In this document: one piece after another, positions 24,644-33,018 of the stretch
Layout: each line of letters starts with the position of its first letter
Numbering within the stretch: the stretch's first letter is position 1
Source: CAVSUB01 sp963730995
GTDB lineage: Bacteria; Acidobacteriota; Vicinamibacteria; Vicinamibacterales; 2-12-FULL-66-21
Reading direction: 5' to 3'
Length of the DNA: 64,000 nucleotides
Assembly: GCA_963730995.1 (NCBI GenBank)
Contig: CAVSUB010000009.1
Location: 248,001 to 312,000 of the forward strand
The notes under the pieces: generated by a model
What the model saw: only the letters and a program-made list of their open reading frames with translations
Database searches by the model: none
Told to the model about the DNA's origin: nothing
Position numbers and translations under genes: made by a program

Positions 24644-25816
24644 ATGTCCCCGCTCCCATCGTCGCGGTTTCCGGCGTCGCTCGAGCCCAATCCGCTGACT
24701 CTCGCCGTCCGGCGCGCGCGAGCGACGGGACGGCCGCTTCTGGACCTGACCCTGACGAATCCAACGCAGGCGGGCTTTGGGTACCCACTCGATCTGTTGC
24801 AGCCGTTGAGCTCGCGTGAGGCGCTGAGGTACCAACCCGAACCACTCGGGCTTCCGGCAGCGCGTCGCGCAATCGCGGCGGACTACTTTCGTCGAGGCAC
24901 GCACGTACATCCCGACCGGATCGTGCTGACGGCCAGTACGAGCGAAGCATACTCCTGGTGCTTCAAACTGCTCTGCCGTCCCGTCGGCGACTCGGTGCTC
25001 ACGCCTGCGCCGAGCTACCCGCTGTTCGATCACCTGACCCGCTTCGACGGCGTGCGGTCCGTGCCATACCGGCTCGAGCACCACGGCGGATGGGCGATCG
25101 ACCTGGAAACGATTGACGAGTCGTGGTCGGACGAAGTGCGGGCTGTGCTGGCCGTGAGCCCGAACAATCCGACCGGGTCAGTCATCACGAGAGCCGAGCT
25201 GTCTTCGCTTGGCGAGCGCTGCGCCTACCACGGCGCCGCCCTCATCGTCGACGAGGTCTTCGCCGACTATCCACTTGGGCGCGCGGCACCGGAGCCTCTC
25301 GAGATGCCTTCGGATTGCCTGGCCATCAGACTGGGTGGGTTGTCGAAGTCGGCCGGCCTCCCACAGGTGAAGCTGGCGTGGATGGCGATCAGCGGACCGG
25401 ATGCGATCGTGACGCGCGCGATGGAAGAGATCGAGCTGATCGCAGACACCTACCTCTCTGTCTCGACACCGGTGCAGGTGGCGGCGGAATCGCTCCTCGC
25501 CTCCGGCGCCCACGTCCGAACTCAAATCGTCGATCGAGTCCGCCGCAACGACGATGCGCTTCGGGCAGCCGCGGCGAGTCACCCGGCGATCGAGGTGCTC
25601 AGGGCCGATGCAGGCTGGTCGGTTGTCGTTCGCGTGCCATCGACCAGGTCCGAGGAGGACCTCGCGATTGTCCTTTTGGAGGAAGACGACGTGTTGGTTC
25701 ACCCGGGCTTCTTCTTCGACTTTGCGACCGAGTGCTATTTGATCCTGAGCCTTCTTCCGGAGCCGGACACGTTCGACGAAGGCGTGCGCCGGATCCTCGA
25801 GCGCGCCGATGCATGA
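24644..25816 (+). CDS. PLP-dependent aminotransferase, class I/II
   Basis: A 390-residue fold-type I enzyme. It has TLTNPTQAGF near the N-terminus, VSPNNPTGS, IVDEVFADY with the ring Asp, and RLGGLSKSAGLPQVKLAW with the PLP lysine. This PLDLL/LRYQPEPLGL-type protein is common in Acidobacteriota; the substrate is unknown. The last eight bases overlap the glucanotransferase start. It is not closely similar to the aminotransferase at 21810-22925. Confidence 0.87.
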   Translation: MSPLPSSRFPASLEPNPLTLAVRRARATGRPLLDLTLTNPTQAGFGYPLDLLQPLSSREALRYQPEPLGLPAARRAIAADYFRRGTHVHPDRIVLTASTSEAYSWCFKLLCRPVGDSVLTPAPSYPLFDHLTRFDGVRSVPYRLEHHGGWAIDLETIDESWSDEVRAVLAVSPNNPTGSVITRAELSSLGERCAYHGAALIVDEVFADYPLGRAAPEPLEMPSDCLAIRLGGLSKSAGLPQVKLAWMAISGPDAIVTRAMEEIELIADTYLSVSTPVQVAAESLLASGAHVRTQIVDRVRRNDDALRAAAASHPAIEVLRADAGWSVVVRVPSTRSEEDLAIVLLEEDDVLVHPGFFFDFATECYLILSLLPEPDTFDEGVRRILERADA

Positions 25817-27392
25817 TCCGCTGCGATCCCGATTCGTCCAGGGACGGCACGCCGGGGTGATCGCGCCGCTGTTCTCGATCCCTTCCCGATCGAGCTGGGG
25901 AATCGGCGAAATAGCCGATCTGCCGCTCTTGGCACGGTGGCTCGCGGCCGGCGGGCTCGACTTCGTACAGCTCCTGCCCATCAACGAGATGCAGGGTGGC
26001 CAGAGCTCGCCCTATTCGGCGTTGAGCGCGATGGCCATCGATCCGATTTTCATCGCCATCGAGGCGATGGTGGACTTCCGGAATGCTGGCGGAATCGAGG
26101 CGCTCGGCGCCGAAGGACAGGAGCAGGTCGCGGAGGTCCGCTCGGCCTCGCAGGTTCAGTACGCGACCGTGCGCGCCCTGAAAGATCGGGCCCTTCGTGT
26201 GGCGTGCGACCAGTTCCTCGCGAACGATTTCCAACGCGCCTCGGAACGCTCGAGTGAGTTCGCCGCTTACATCGAGCGCGAGGCGTGGTGGCTCGAGACC
26301 TACGCCCTCTTCCGCGCGCTTCACGACGAGCACGGCGGCCGCTACTGGCGCGAGTGGGATGAGCCGCTGCGCGATCGCCACCCGGCCGCGCTCGACGCGG
26401 CTCGATTGCGGCTCGGCGCTTCGCTCCGCTACTACCAGTACCTGCAGTGGATTGCCGACGGTCAATGGTACCGCGCGCGGCAGGAGTGTGGGACGGTCGG
26501 CGTCTTCGGGGATTTTCCGTTCATGGTCAACGGTCACAGCGCCGACGTCTGGGCGCGTCCGCACGAATTCCATCTCGACGCATCGGTCGGCGTTCCCCCG
26601 GAAGGCGATGAGGAAGACGGGCAGGATTGGGGCCTCCCTCCGTACCGCTGGGACGTCATCGCGCCGCGCGGCTACGGCTGGCTCGCGGAACGCGTGCGGC
26701 GATGCGAGGAGCTGTTCGATGCGTTCCGCGTCGATCATCTCGTGGGCTTCTATCGAACCTACATTCGCGACAATGCCGGAGGCCGATTCTTCTCGCCGAA
26801 GGACGAGGCGTCGCAGACAAAGCAAGGTGAGGAGCTGATGGCGCTCTTCCGGAGTCGCGGCGCCTCCATCGTCGCCGAGGACCTCGGGATCGTCCCGGAC
26901 TTCGTCCGCGAGTCGCAAGCCAGGCTGGCTGTTCCGGGTCTCAAGGTCCTGCGGTGGGAACGTGAATGGGATGCCGAGGACCGTCCCTTCCGCAATCCGC
27001 GCGAGTACCCGCCGTGCTCGGTGGCGATCAGCGGCACCCACGACACCGAGTCGATGGCCGACTGGTGGGACGGCGCCGACCTCGACGAGCGACAGGCGGT
27101 CGCCGCCATTCCCGACATCCGCGATGCAGGGGTCCAGGCCGATGAACCCTTCTCCGAGCGTGTGCGTGATGCGCTCCTGTCGGCGCTCTTTCACGCCAGC
27201 TCCGACTTCGTTCTGATCGCGCTGCCAGACGTCTTCGGGTGGCGAGATCGCATCAACACGCCAGCCGTCGTCAGCGACGCCAACTGGACGTGGCGATTGC
27301 CGTGGGAGGTGGAGAGGCTGATGACGGAGCCGCTCGCGGTGGGGAGGTCGGAGTTTCTGGGTTTGCTGTCCGGACGGAGGTTACGGAGGTAA
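25809..27392 (+). CDS. malQ: 4-alpha-glucanotransferase (GH77)
   Basis: A 527-residue amylomaltase-type enzyme that transfers alpha-1,4-glucan segments between maltooligosaccharides. The N-terminal block (SIPSRSSWGIGEIADL, QLLPINEMQGGQSSPYS) is typical. Catalytic segments are FDAFRVDHLVGF (nucleophile Asp), SIVAEDLGIVP (acid/base Glu) and SGTHDTES (transition-state Asp). The start overlaps the aminotransferase stop by eight bases. The last six codons and the stop lie inside a repeat arm (27374-27443), so the original C-terminus seems to have been replaced by repeat sequence. Confidence 0.9.
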   Translation: MHDPLRSRFVQGRHAGVIAPLFSIPSRSSWGIGEIADLPLLARWLAAGGLDFVQLLPINEMQGGQSSPYSALSAMAIDPIFIAIEAMVDFRNAGGIEALGAEGQEQVAEVRSASQVQYATVRALKDRALRVACDQFLANDFQRASERSSEFAAYIEREAWWLETYALFRALHDEHGGRYWREWDEPLRDRHPAALDAARLRLGASLRYYQYLQWIADGQWYRARQECGTVGVFGDFPFMVNGHSADVWARPHEFHLDASVGVPPEGDEEDGQDWGLPPYRWDVIAPRGYGWLAERVRRCEELFDAFRVDHLVGFYRTYIRDNAGGRFFSPKDEASQTKQGEELMALFRSRGASIVAEDLGIVPDFVRESQARLAVPGLKVLRWEREWDAEDRPFRNPREYPPCSVAISGTHDTESMADWWDGADLDERQAVAAIPDIRDAGVQADEPFSERVRDALLSALFHASSDFVLIALPDVFGWRDRINTPAVVSDANWTWRLPWEVERLMTEPLAVGRSEFLGLLSGRRLRR

Positions 27393-27443
27393 CGGAGTTC
27401 ACAAACGGAGGAACGGAGGAAACGGAGGCGAAACGGAGAAGAC
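27374..27443 (+). repeat. Left arm of a ~70-bp inverted repeat
   Basis: A purine-rich ACGGAG-type repeat whose reverse complement recurs at 28173-28241 with roughly 90 percent identity by eye. It contains the shared block GGAGTTCACAAACGGAG. The two arms point inwards around a broken GxxExxY gene. The arm begins inside the glucanotransferase gene. Confidence 0.7.
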
Positions 27444-27459
27444 AATACGTGTTGGGATC

Positions 27460-27858
27460 TCATCCCGAGGGCTCGATGGTGCGCACCAATGACGCATTCA
27501 CGATCCTTACGATTCCGTCCTTGAGCACGGGTACATTGAAGTTCAGGAGCAGCCCTACGGGACACTGCCTCAGCTTGAGATAGGTCAGTACCTGCGCGCG
27601 GTGGATTGGCGCCAAGGATTCGACAGCCTTGATTTCCACGACGACGCGTTCCTCGACGAGCATGTCGATGCGGTAGCCAACGTCAAGCCGCAGTCCATGG
27701 TAGACGACCGGCAAGGCGACCTGTGATTCGACGCGAAGCTTGAGGGCTCGCAGCTCCATGTTCAGACACGCTGCATAGGTTTATTCGAGCAGGCCGGGTC
27801 CGAACTCGCGATGGACGCGAATGGCGGCGCCGAGAATCTGGTTCGTGAGCTGATTCAC
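27460..27858 (-). pseudogene. GxxExxY-family protein gene with an in-frame stop
   Basis: The frame from GTG 27858 reads NQLTNQILGAAIRVHREFG, then GPGLLE, a TAA at 27783-27781, then TYAACLNMELRALKLRV, so the stop sits exactly within the family-naming motif G-x-x-E-x-x-Y. The rest (VVYHGLRLDVGYRIDMLVEE, VVVEIKAVESLAPIHRAQ, VGLLLNFNVPVLKDGI) is intact to the stop at 27460. These proteins have a PD-(D/E)XK-like core of unknown function. Without the stop the product would be 132 residues. A 99-residue product from ATG 27759 is possible. It lies inside the inverted-repeat island. Confidence 0.8.
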
Positions 27859-28042
27859 TCCTGCAGGATCAGCAAGCATGTCTGTGACGTGTGCAAGTGC
27901 TGCGCCGCCCAGACTGCCGGGAGTTTCACGACGTTGGGGCGCACGGATCGGATCTGCTGCGACGAATCAAGAAGGTGAAGTTGGCAGATTCGGCGTACTC
28001 GCACGTTGTGAAGGCTCGCGCCGCGCGGTAGCGCGGCCTGCG

Positions 28043-28112
28043 TGGAGAGGGGAGCGGCGGGCGCAAGCCGATAAGAAGCTCCAGCGGCTTGCGCCCACCG
28101 CTCCCCTCTCCA
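28043..28112. repeat. 28-bp hairpin
   Basis: TGGAGAGGGGAGCGGCGGGC and the following eight bases (28043-28070) are mirrored at 28085-28112 with one mismatch around a 14-base loop. It lies between the GxxExxY pseudogene and the right arm of the island. Confidence 0.7.
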
Positions 28113-28172
28113 CCCAGTCGCCGGCCCTCGGCCGGCGCGCGAGCCCGCAGGCCGGCGCTCGGTTTGGCATGG

Positions 28173-28241
28173 GTCTTCTCCGTTTCGCCTCCGTTTCTCC
28201 GTTTCTCCGTTTGTGAACTCCGTTCCCTCCGCAACCTCCGT
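28173..28241 (-). repeat. Right arm of a ~70-bp inverted repeat
   Basis: Inverted copy of 27374-27443; read on the minus strand it shows the same ACGGAG periodicity and GGAGTTCACAAACGGAG block. It ends 45 bases before the adenylating-enzyme gene. Confidence 0.7.
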
Positions 28242-28286
28242 GGCCACCGCCTTGAGCCTTCCCCACGAAGCCGCTAAGATTCCGCG

Positions 28287-29372
28287 ATGATCACTGCAGC
28301 CACGATCGCTCCCGACATACGAACGGCGCGCGAGCGGCTCGACGCTCACGTGCGGGACATCGTTCGATGGCATTTCGACCCTGCCACTGGTTGTCCGTTC
28401 TGGCTCGATCGCGCCCAGACGCTGGCGTTCGATCCGCGGAAGGACATCACCGGGTACGACGACCTCGATCGCTTCGGTCCCTTCGAAGACGAATGGCTGC
28501 GCGGCGGACCGGTGCGGCGCTGGGTGCCGAAGGCGTACGCGGACAAACCGATCTTCGTCTTCGAGACTGGCGGCAGCACGGGTGTGCCGAAATCGCGAAT
28601 CGCACACGAGGACTTCCGAATCGACTACGCGAATTTCAGCGAGACGCTGCCGGGCGATGCGTTTCCGAAGGGCGCGGACTGGTTGATGGTTGGACCGAGC
28701 GGGCCTCGCCGGTTGCGGCTCGCGGTCGAGCATCTCGCCCAGCACCGCGGTGGCATCTGCTTCATGGTCGACCTCGATCCCAGATGGGTGATCAAGTTGA
28801 TCAGGATGAGGCAGATGGACCAGGTCGAGGCGTACAAGCGCCATGTGATCGATCAGGCCCTGACGCTCCTGCGTGCGCACGAGAACATCAAGTGCCTCTT
28901 CACGACGCCGAAGCTCCTGGAAGCGTTGTGCGAGAAAGTGTCCTTGAAGAAGATGGGGATCCGCGGCGTCTTCTGCGGCGGCACCGAGATGACGCCACAG
29001 TTCCACCGATTCGCGGTGGAGGAGCTCCTCGACGGGGTCTATTTCGCTCCGACCTATGGCAACACGCTGATGGGGCTCGCGACGCACAAGCCGGCCGAAC
29101 CCGAGGACAAGTACGCCATCATCTACTATCCGCCGGCGCCGCGAGCGATGATCGAGGTTGTCGATCCCGATCGCCCGGACCGACTCGTCGGCTACGGAGA
29201 GACGGGCCGCGTGCGCTTGACCACGCTCACCAGAGAATTCTTCATGCCGCGATTCCTCGAACGCGACGAGGCGGAACGCGAGCCGCCGTGCCGGCAGTAT
29301 CCGTGGGACGGCGTCCGCAACGTCCGTCCGTTTTCGCGGTTCTCGACGACAGTGGTGGAGGGTGTGTATTAG
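28287..29372 (+). CDS. Adenylate-forming enzyme, PaaK/LuxE/EhpF-like
   Basis: A 361-residue ANL-superfamily protein, shorter than usual acyl-CoA ligases. It has the P-loop-like FETGGSTGVPKS, an A5-like FAPTYGNTLMG and an A7-like GYGETGRVRLTTL, but only a short C-terminal subdomain. Similar short enzymes (LuxE, EhpF, coenzyme F390 synthetase-like) activate a carboxylic acid as an acyl-adenylate for hand-over to a partner. The partner is probably the acyl reductase/ALDH-like protein encoded next. The acid is unknown: fatty and aromatic acids both fit. The first gene of a five-gene run. Confidence 0.7.
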   Translation: MITAATIAPDIRTARERLDAHVRDIVRWHFDPATGCPFWLDRAQTLAFDPRKDITGYDDLDRFGPFEDEWLRGGPVRRWVPKAYADKPIFVFETGGSTGVPKSRIAHEDFRIDYANFSETLPGDAFPKGADWLMVGPSGPRRLRLAVEHLAQHRGGICFMVDLDPRWVIKLIRMRQMDQVEAYKRHVIDQALTLLRAHENIKCLFTTPKLLEALCEKVSLKKMGIRGVFCGGTEMTPQFHRFAVEELLDGVYFAPTYGNTLMGLATHKPAEPEDKYAIIYYPPAPRAMIEVVDPDRPDRLVGYGETGRVRLTTLTREFFMPRFLERDEAEREPPCRQYPWDGVRNVRPFSRFSTTVVEGVY

Positions 29373-29384
29373 TGCGATCGAGAC

Positions 29385-29513
29385 GGGATCAGGGATCAGG
29401 GATCCGAAGTCCGGGATCCGAAATCCGGGATCCGGCACTCCGAGCCACGAGCCATCGCGCGGCGAGTCCCCGAATTCCCGATCCCTGACCCCGGATCCCT
29501 GATCCCTGATCCC
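29385..29513. repeat. GGGATC-rich inverted repeat
   Basis: GGGATCAGGGATCAGGGATC plus CG (29385-29406) is perfectly mirrored at 29492-29513 (22 bases). Further GGGATCCG units lie between. It fills the only sizeable gap in the five-gene run, between the adenylating enzyme and the ALDH-like gene, and could form a long hairpin in mRNA. Confidence 0.75.
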
Positions 29514-29533
29514 TGATAACGACTGAGTTCACC

Positions 29534-31006
29534 ATGCTCCACCTGCCCATCCTTCGTTACGGCGTTCCATACCGCAGCCTCGATATCGTGCGCGTCCCGC
29601 ATCACCGGACTCGCGAGCCGTTCGTCGAGATCAGCCAGGCGAACGCCGGCCTGATTCGGCGCGATCTCCGATCGGAGTCGCAGGACGCGGCGCGGCGCGC
29701 GCTGGCGACCGTCCCGGTTCGGGAGCTGCTCGCGATGAGCACGCGCGCGGCTGACCTCTTCGAGCGGGAGACGCTCCCGGTCGGCGACCAGGCTCAGACG
29801 CCGGATGACTACGTCCGGCAGCTCTCCGCGACGACAGGGATGCCGCACGTGCTCGTGCGGCGGAACATGCGGAAGATCGCGAATGTCCTGACGGAGATGC
29901 CGGCGATTCTGCGCGGCCTCACGCGCGGTCTCGACCTCTCCATCCTCGACAGCGGCCACGGCGAGCACGGGGGGCACGCAATCAGCTATTACCCGCGCAC
30001 CCGGGCCCTGGGCGTCGTGCTGCCGAGCAACTCTCCTGGTGTGCACTCTCTCTGGGTTCCGGCCGTCCCGCTGAAGACCTGCCTCGTGCTGAAGCCGGGG
30101 GGCGCGGAGCCATGGACGCCTTTCCGGCTGATTCAGGCATTCATCAAAGCAGGCGTGCCGGCATCGGCGTTCTGTTACTACCCCGCGGATCATGCAGGCG
30201 CGGGCGAGGTCGTGCGCCGTACCGGACGCAGCATGTTCTTCGGCGACGTCTCCGCCGTCGGGGCCTACGAGGGTGACCCTCGAGTCGAGCTGCACGGCCC
30301 TGGGTACAGCAAGATTCTGATCGGCGAGGATCGCATCCGCGACTGGTCCAGCCACATCGATCTGATCGTCGCGTCGATTGCCGACAACGGCGGGCGGTCC
30401 TGCGTGAACGCATCCGGGGTCTGGGCTCCCGCCCAGCACGCCGAGGCGGTGGCCGAGTCGCTGGCGGCAAAGCTCGCGTCAATCGTGCCGCGTCCGGCCG
30501 ACGACGAACGCGCGATGCTGGCGCCGTTTGCGGATCCGCGTGTAGCCGAGCGGATCTCACAGCAGATCGACGCCGGCCTCCAGACGCCTGGCGCCCGCGA
30601 TGTCACGGCCAGCCATCGTGAGGGATCCCGACTCGTCACCGTGGACGGCTGCACCTACCTCCAGCCGACGATCGTGCTCTGCGATTCGCCCGAGCATCCG
30701 CTCGCAAACCGCGAGTTCCTCTTTCCGTTCGCGGCGGTCGTGAGAGTCACACCCGAAGCCTTTCAGTCGATGCCTGAGGCGATGGGCAAGACGCTCGTCG
30801 TGACGGCGCTCACGAGCGACCGTGCGCTGCTCGATCGCCTGCTCGCCTCTCCGCTGGTCGATCGATTGAACGTTGGTCCAATCGCAACCAATCACATCAG
30901 CTGGGACCAGCCGCACGAAGGCAATCTCTTCGAGCACCTGTACGCCAGGCGCTCGTTCCAGGCGGCCGGGCCGCTGCCGGACAAAGCCGGGGCTGCCGTC
31001 GCGTGA
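29534..31006 (+). CDS. Acyl reductase / aldehyde dehydrogenase superfamily protein (LuxC/EhpG-like)
   Basis: A 490-residue ALDH-fold protein. The nucleotide-binding part includes YYPRTRALGVVLPSNSPGVH and CLVLKPGGAEPW. The catalytic cysteine is Cys290 in SIADNGGRSCVNASG, and a C-terminal ALDH segment has NREFLFPFAAVV. The N-terminal 100 residues differ from normal ALDHs, as in LuxC-type acyl reductases. Placed after an adenylating enzyme, it probably reduces the activated acyl group to an aldehyde with NAD(P)H. The stop overlaps the glycosyltransferase start (GTGA). Confidence 0.7.
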   Translation: MLHLPILRYGVPYRSLDIVRVPHHRTREPFVEISQANAGLIRRDLRSESQDAARRALATVPVRELLAMSTRAADLFERETLPVGDQAQTPDDYVRQLSATTGMPHVLVRRNMRKIANVLTEMPAILRGLTRGLDLSILDSGHGEHGGHAISYYPRTRALGVVLPSNSPGVHSLWVPAVPLKTCLVLKPGGAEPWTPFRLIQAFIKAGVPASAFCYYPADHAGAGEVVRRTGRSMFFGDVSAVGAYEGDPRVELHGPGYSKILIGEDRIRDWSSHIDLIVASIADNGGRSCVNASGVWAPAQHAEAVAESLAAKLASIVPRPADDERAMLAPFADPRVAERISQQIDAGLQTPGARDVTASHREGSRLVTVDGCTYLQPTIVLCDSPEHPLANREFLFPFAAVVRVTPEAFQSMPEAMGKTLVVTALTSDRALLDRLLASPLVDRLNVGPIATNHISWDQPHEGNLFEHLYARRSFQAAGPLPDKAGAAVA

Positions 31007-32325
31007 GGATCCTGTCGCTGACGGGCGGGGCCGGCAGCATGTATTGCGGCAGCTGCCTCCGCGACAACGCCCTCGCGGCGGAGCTCCTCGCGCGTGGGCA
31101 CGACGTCGTTCTCACGCCGGTCTACACACCGACCCGCACCGACGAACGGAACGTCAGCAACGGTCACGTGCTCTTTGGCGGGATCAGCGTCTTCCTCGAG
31201 CAGCACGCACCGATCTTCCGGCACACGCCACGATTGCTCGATCGGCTCTGGGATGCCGACTGGGTCATCCGGATGGCATCGAAGCGCCAAATCAAGGTCG
31301 ATCCCAAAAGCCTTGGCGAGCTGACGGTGTCGATGTTGCGGGGCGAGGAGGGATTCCAGCGCAAGGAAATCGGCAAGATGCTCGACTGGTTGGCCACCGA
31401 GCGTCCCTTTGACATTGTCAACCTGCCGTATACGCTCCTGATTGGTCTCGCGGCCCCGATGCGCCGTGCGCTTCGCGTACCGATCTGTTGCACGCTGCAG
31501 GGCGAAGATCTCTTTCTCGACGGGCTCGGCGAGCCGTACAGGCAGCAGTCGCTCGATCTGATTCGGGCGGCGAGCGTGCACGTCGATGCGTTCCTCCCGG
31601 TCAGCCGCTATTACTGCGACTACATGCCCGGCTATCTCGGGATTCCGCGCTCGAAGATGCGGGCGGTGCCGCTCGGGATCAACATGGACGGCTACACGCC
31701 CCGGCAGCGTCCTTCAAGGGTCGATAGGGCTGACGGGCCAGACAACGACGTGTTTACGATCGGCTATTTCGCCCGCGTCGCGCCGGAGAAGGGGCTGCAC
31801 GTGCTGGCGGACGCGTACCGGCGACTCCGCGCACGCCCAGGGCTGGGGCAGTCACGGCTCCTTGCCGCAGGATATCTGGCGCCCGAGCACCAGGCGTACC
31901 TCGACGACGTGAGAACGAAGATGAAGGACTGGGGCCTGGCGGGCCAGTTCGAGTACCGCGGCGAGCTCGATCGCCCCGGCAAGATTCGATTCCTCCAGAG
32001 CCTCGACGTGATGTCCGTGCCTGCGACGTATGCGGAGCCGAAAGGCATCTTCCTGCTCGAGGCGATGGCCAACGGCGTTCCCGTCGTGCAGCCCCGGCGC
32101 GGCGCGTTTCCTGAGATCATCGAGAGGACTGGCGGCGGCCTCATCGTCGAGGCGGATGATGGGGAAGCATTGGCCGACGGGCTGTTGACGATCTGGACCG
32201 ATCCCGAGCGGGCGGCCGCGATCGGAGAAGCGGGCGCCGCGGGAGTGCGGGAGCACTACACCGTCGGGCGGATGGCGGACGAAGCGGAGTCGGTCTACCG
32301 AAGCGTGATGAGCAGGGTCTCATGA
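31003..32325 (+). CDS. Glycosyltransferase family 4
   Basis: A 440-residue GT-B enzyme. The N-terminal Rossmann domain shows GGAGSMYCGSCLRDNALAAE, which places the glycine-rich acceptor loop next to two cysteines. The C-terminal domain has the GT4 donor motifs IGYFARVAPEKGLHVL and SVPATYAEPKGIFLLEAMA (E-x7-E type), used for nucleotide-sugar binding with retention. It is cytoplasmic or membrane-associated. GTG start coupled to the ALDH-like gene; 21 bases then separate it from the ABC ATPase gene. It may glycosylate the product of the two upstream enzymes. Confidence 0.82.
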   Translation: MRILSLTGGAGSMYCGSCLRDNALAAELLARGHDVVLTPVYTPTRTDERNVSNGHVLFGGISVFLEQHAPIFRHTPRLLDRLWDADWVIRMASKRQIKVDPKSLGELTVSMLRGEEGFQRKEIGKMLDWLATERPFDIVNLPYTLLIGLAAPMRRALRVPICCTLQGEDLFLDGLGEPYRQQSLDLIRAASVHVDAFLPVSRYYCDYMPGYLGIPRSKMRAVPLGINMDGYTPRQRPSRVDRADGPDNDVFTIGYFARVAPEKGLHVLADAYRRLRARPGLGQSRLLAAGYLAPEHQAYLDDVRTKMKDWGLAGQFEYRGELDRPGKIRFLQSLDVMSVPATYAEPKGIFLLEAMANGVPVVQPRRGAFPEIIERTGGGLIVEADDGEALADGLLTIWTDPERAAAIGEAGAAGVREHYTVGRMADEAESVYRSVMSRVS

Positions 32326-32346
32326 CATGAAACAGAACGCGGCGCG

Positions 32347-33018
32347 ATGCTGATTGCTTCCTCCCTCTCGAAGTCGTACCCCACTCCCCGCGGAGACCTC
32401 AGTATTCTTCGCGACATCTCATTCAGCGTCGCGCGTGGCGATGCCGTGGCCATCATGGGTCCGTCCGGCAGCGGCAAGAGCACGCTCCTGTATATCCTCG
32501 GGGCGCTTGAAGCTCCCTCAACGGGGAGCGTGACGCTCGACGGCAGCGACCCGTATCGGTTGTCGGAGCGGGAACAGGCGGCGTTTCGCAACAAGTCCAT
32601 CGGGTTCGTCTTCCAGGATCATTCGCTTCTCCCGCAGTGCTCGGTTCTGGAGAACGTGCTCGCGCCGACCCTGGTCGCACCGCCTCAGGAGCGGAACGCG
32701 ACGGAGGAGGAGTCGCGTGCGCGTGCGCTCCTCACCCAGGTGGGTCTCGCCGATCGACTGGACCACCGCCCGGCGGAACTTTCCGGTGGCGAGAAGCAAC
32801 GTGCCGCGCTGGCGCGCGCGCTGATCCGCAATCCTGTACTGGTCCTGTGCGACGAGCCCACGGGCAACCTCGATCGGTCGGCTGCAGACGCCGTGGCCTC
32901 TCTGCTCCTCGACCTGCACGCCGCCCGCCAAACCATGCTCGTCGTCGTGACCCACAGCATCGCGCTGGCCGAGCGGTTCCCGCGACGCTATGAGATGAAC
33001 GAAGGGACCCTCAGGTGA
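32347..33018 (+). CDS. ABC transporter ATP-binding protein (MacB/LolD type)
   Basis: A 223-residue ATPase with Walker A MGPSGSGKSTLLY, Q-loop FVFQDHSLLPQ, signature LSGGEKQRAALARAL, Walker B LVLCDEPTGNL and H-loop VTHS. It belongs to the MacB/LolD class that works with FtsX-type permeases. The stop overlaps the start of the 1113-residue permease by four bases, so the two surely form one transporter. Confidence 0.92.
   Translation: MLIASSLSKSYPTPRGDLSILRDISFSVARGDAVAIMGPSGSGKSTLLYILGALEAPSTGSVTLDGSDPYRLSEREQAAFRNKSIGFVFQDHSLLPQCSVLENVLAPTLVAPPQERNATEEESRARALLTQVGLADRLDHRPAELSGGEKQRAALARALIRNPVLVLCDEPTGNLDRSAADAVASLLLDLHAARQTMLVVVTHSIALAERFPRRYEMNEGTLR

Larger units (their letters stand above)
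27859..28286. other. Geneless part of the inverted-repeat island
   Basis: No coding signal that I trust on either strand. It holds a 28-base near-perfect hairpin (28043-28070 with 28085-28112, one mismatch, 14-base loop), a GCCGGC palindrome pair soon after, and the right 70-bp arm (28173-28241). Short frames here encode only repeat-derived Arg-, Pro- and Ala-rich text. Confidence 0.6.

Noticed and set aside
27855..29438. Minus-strand frame of 527 codons through the island and the adenylating-enzyme gene
   Set aside because: It reads antisense through a clear ANL enzyme and through repeat DNA. No domain is visible.
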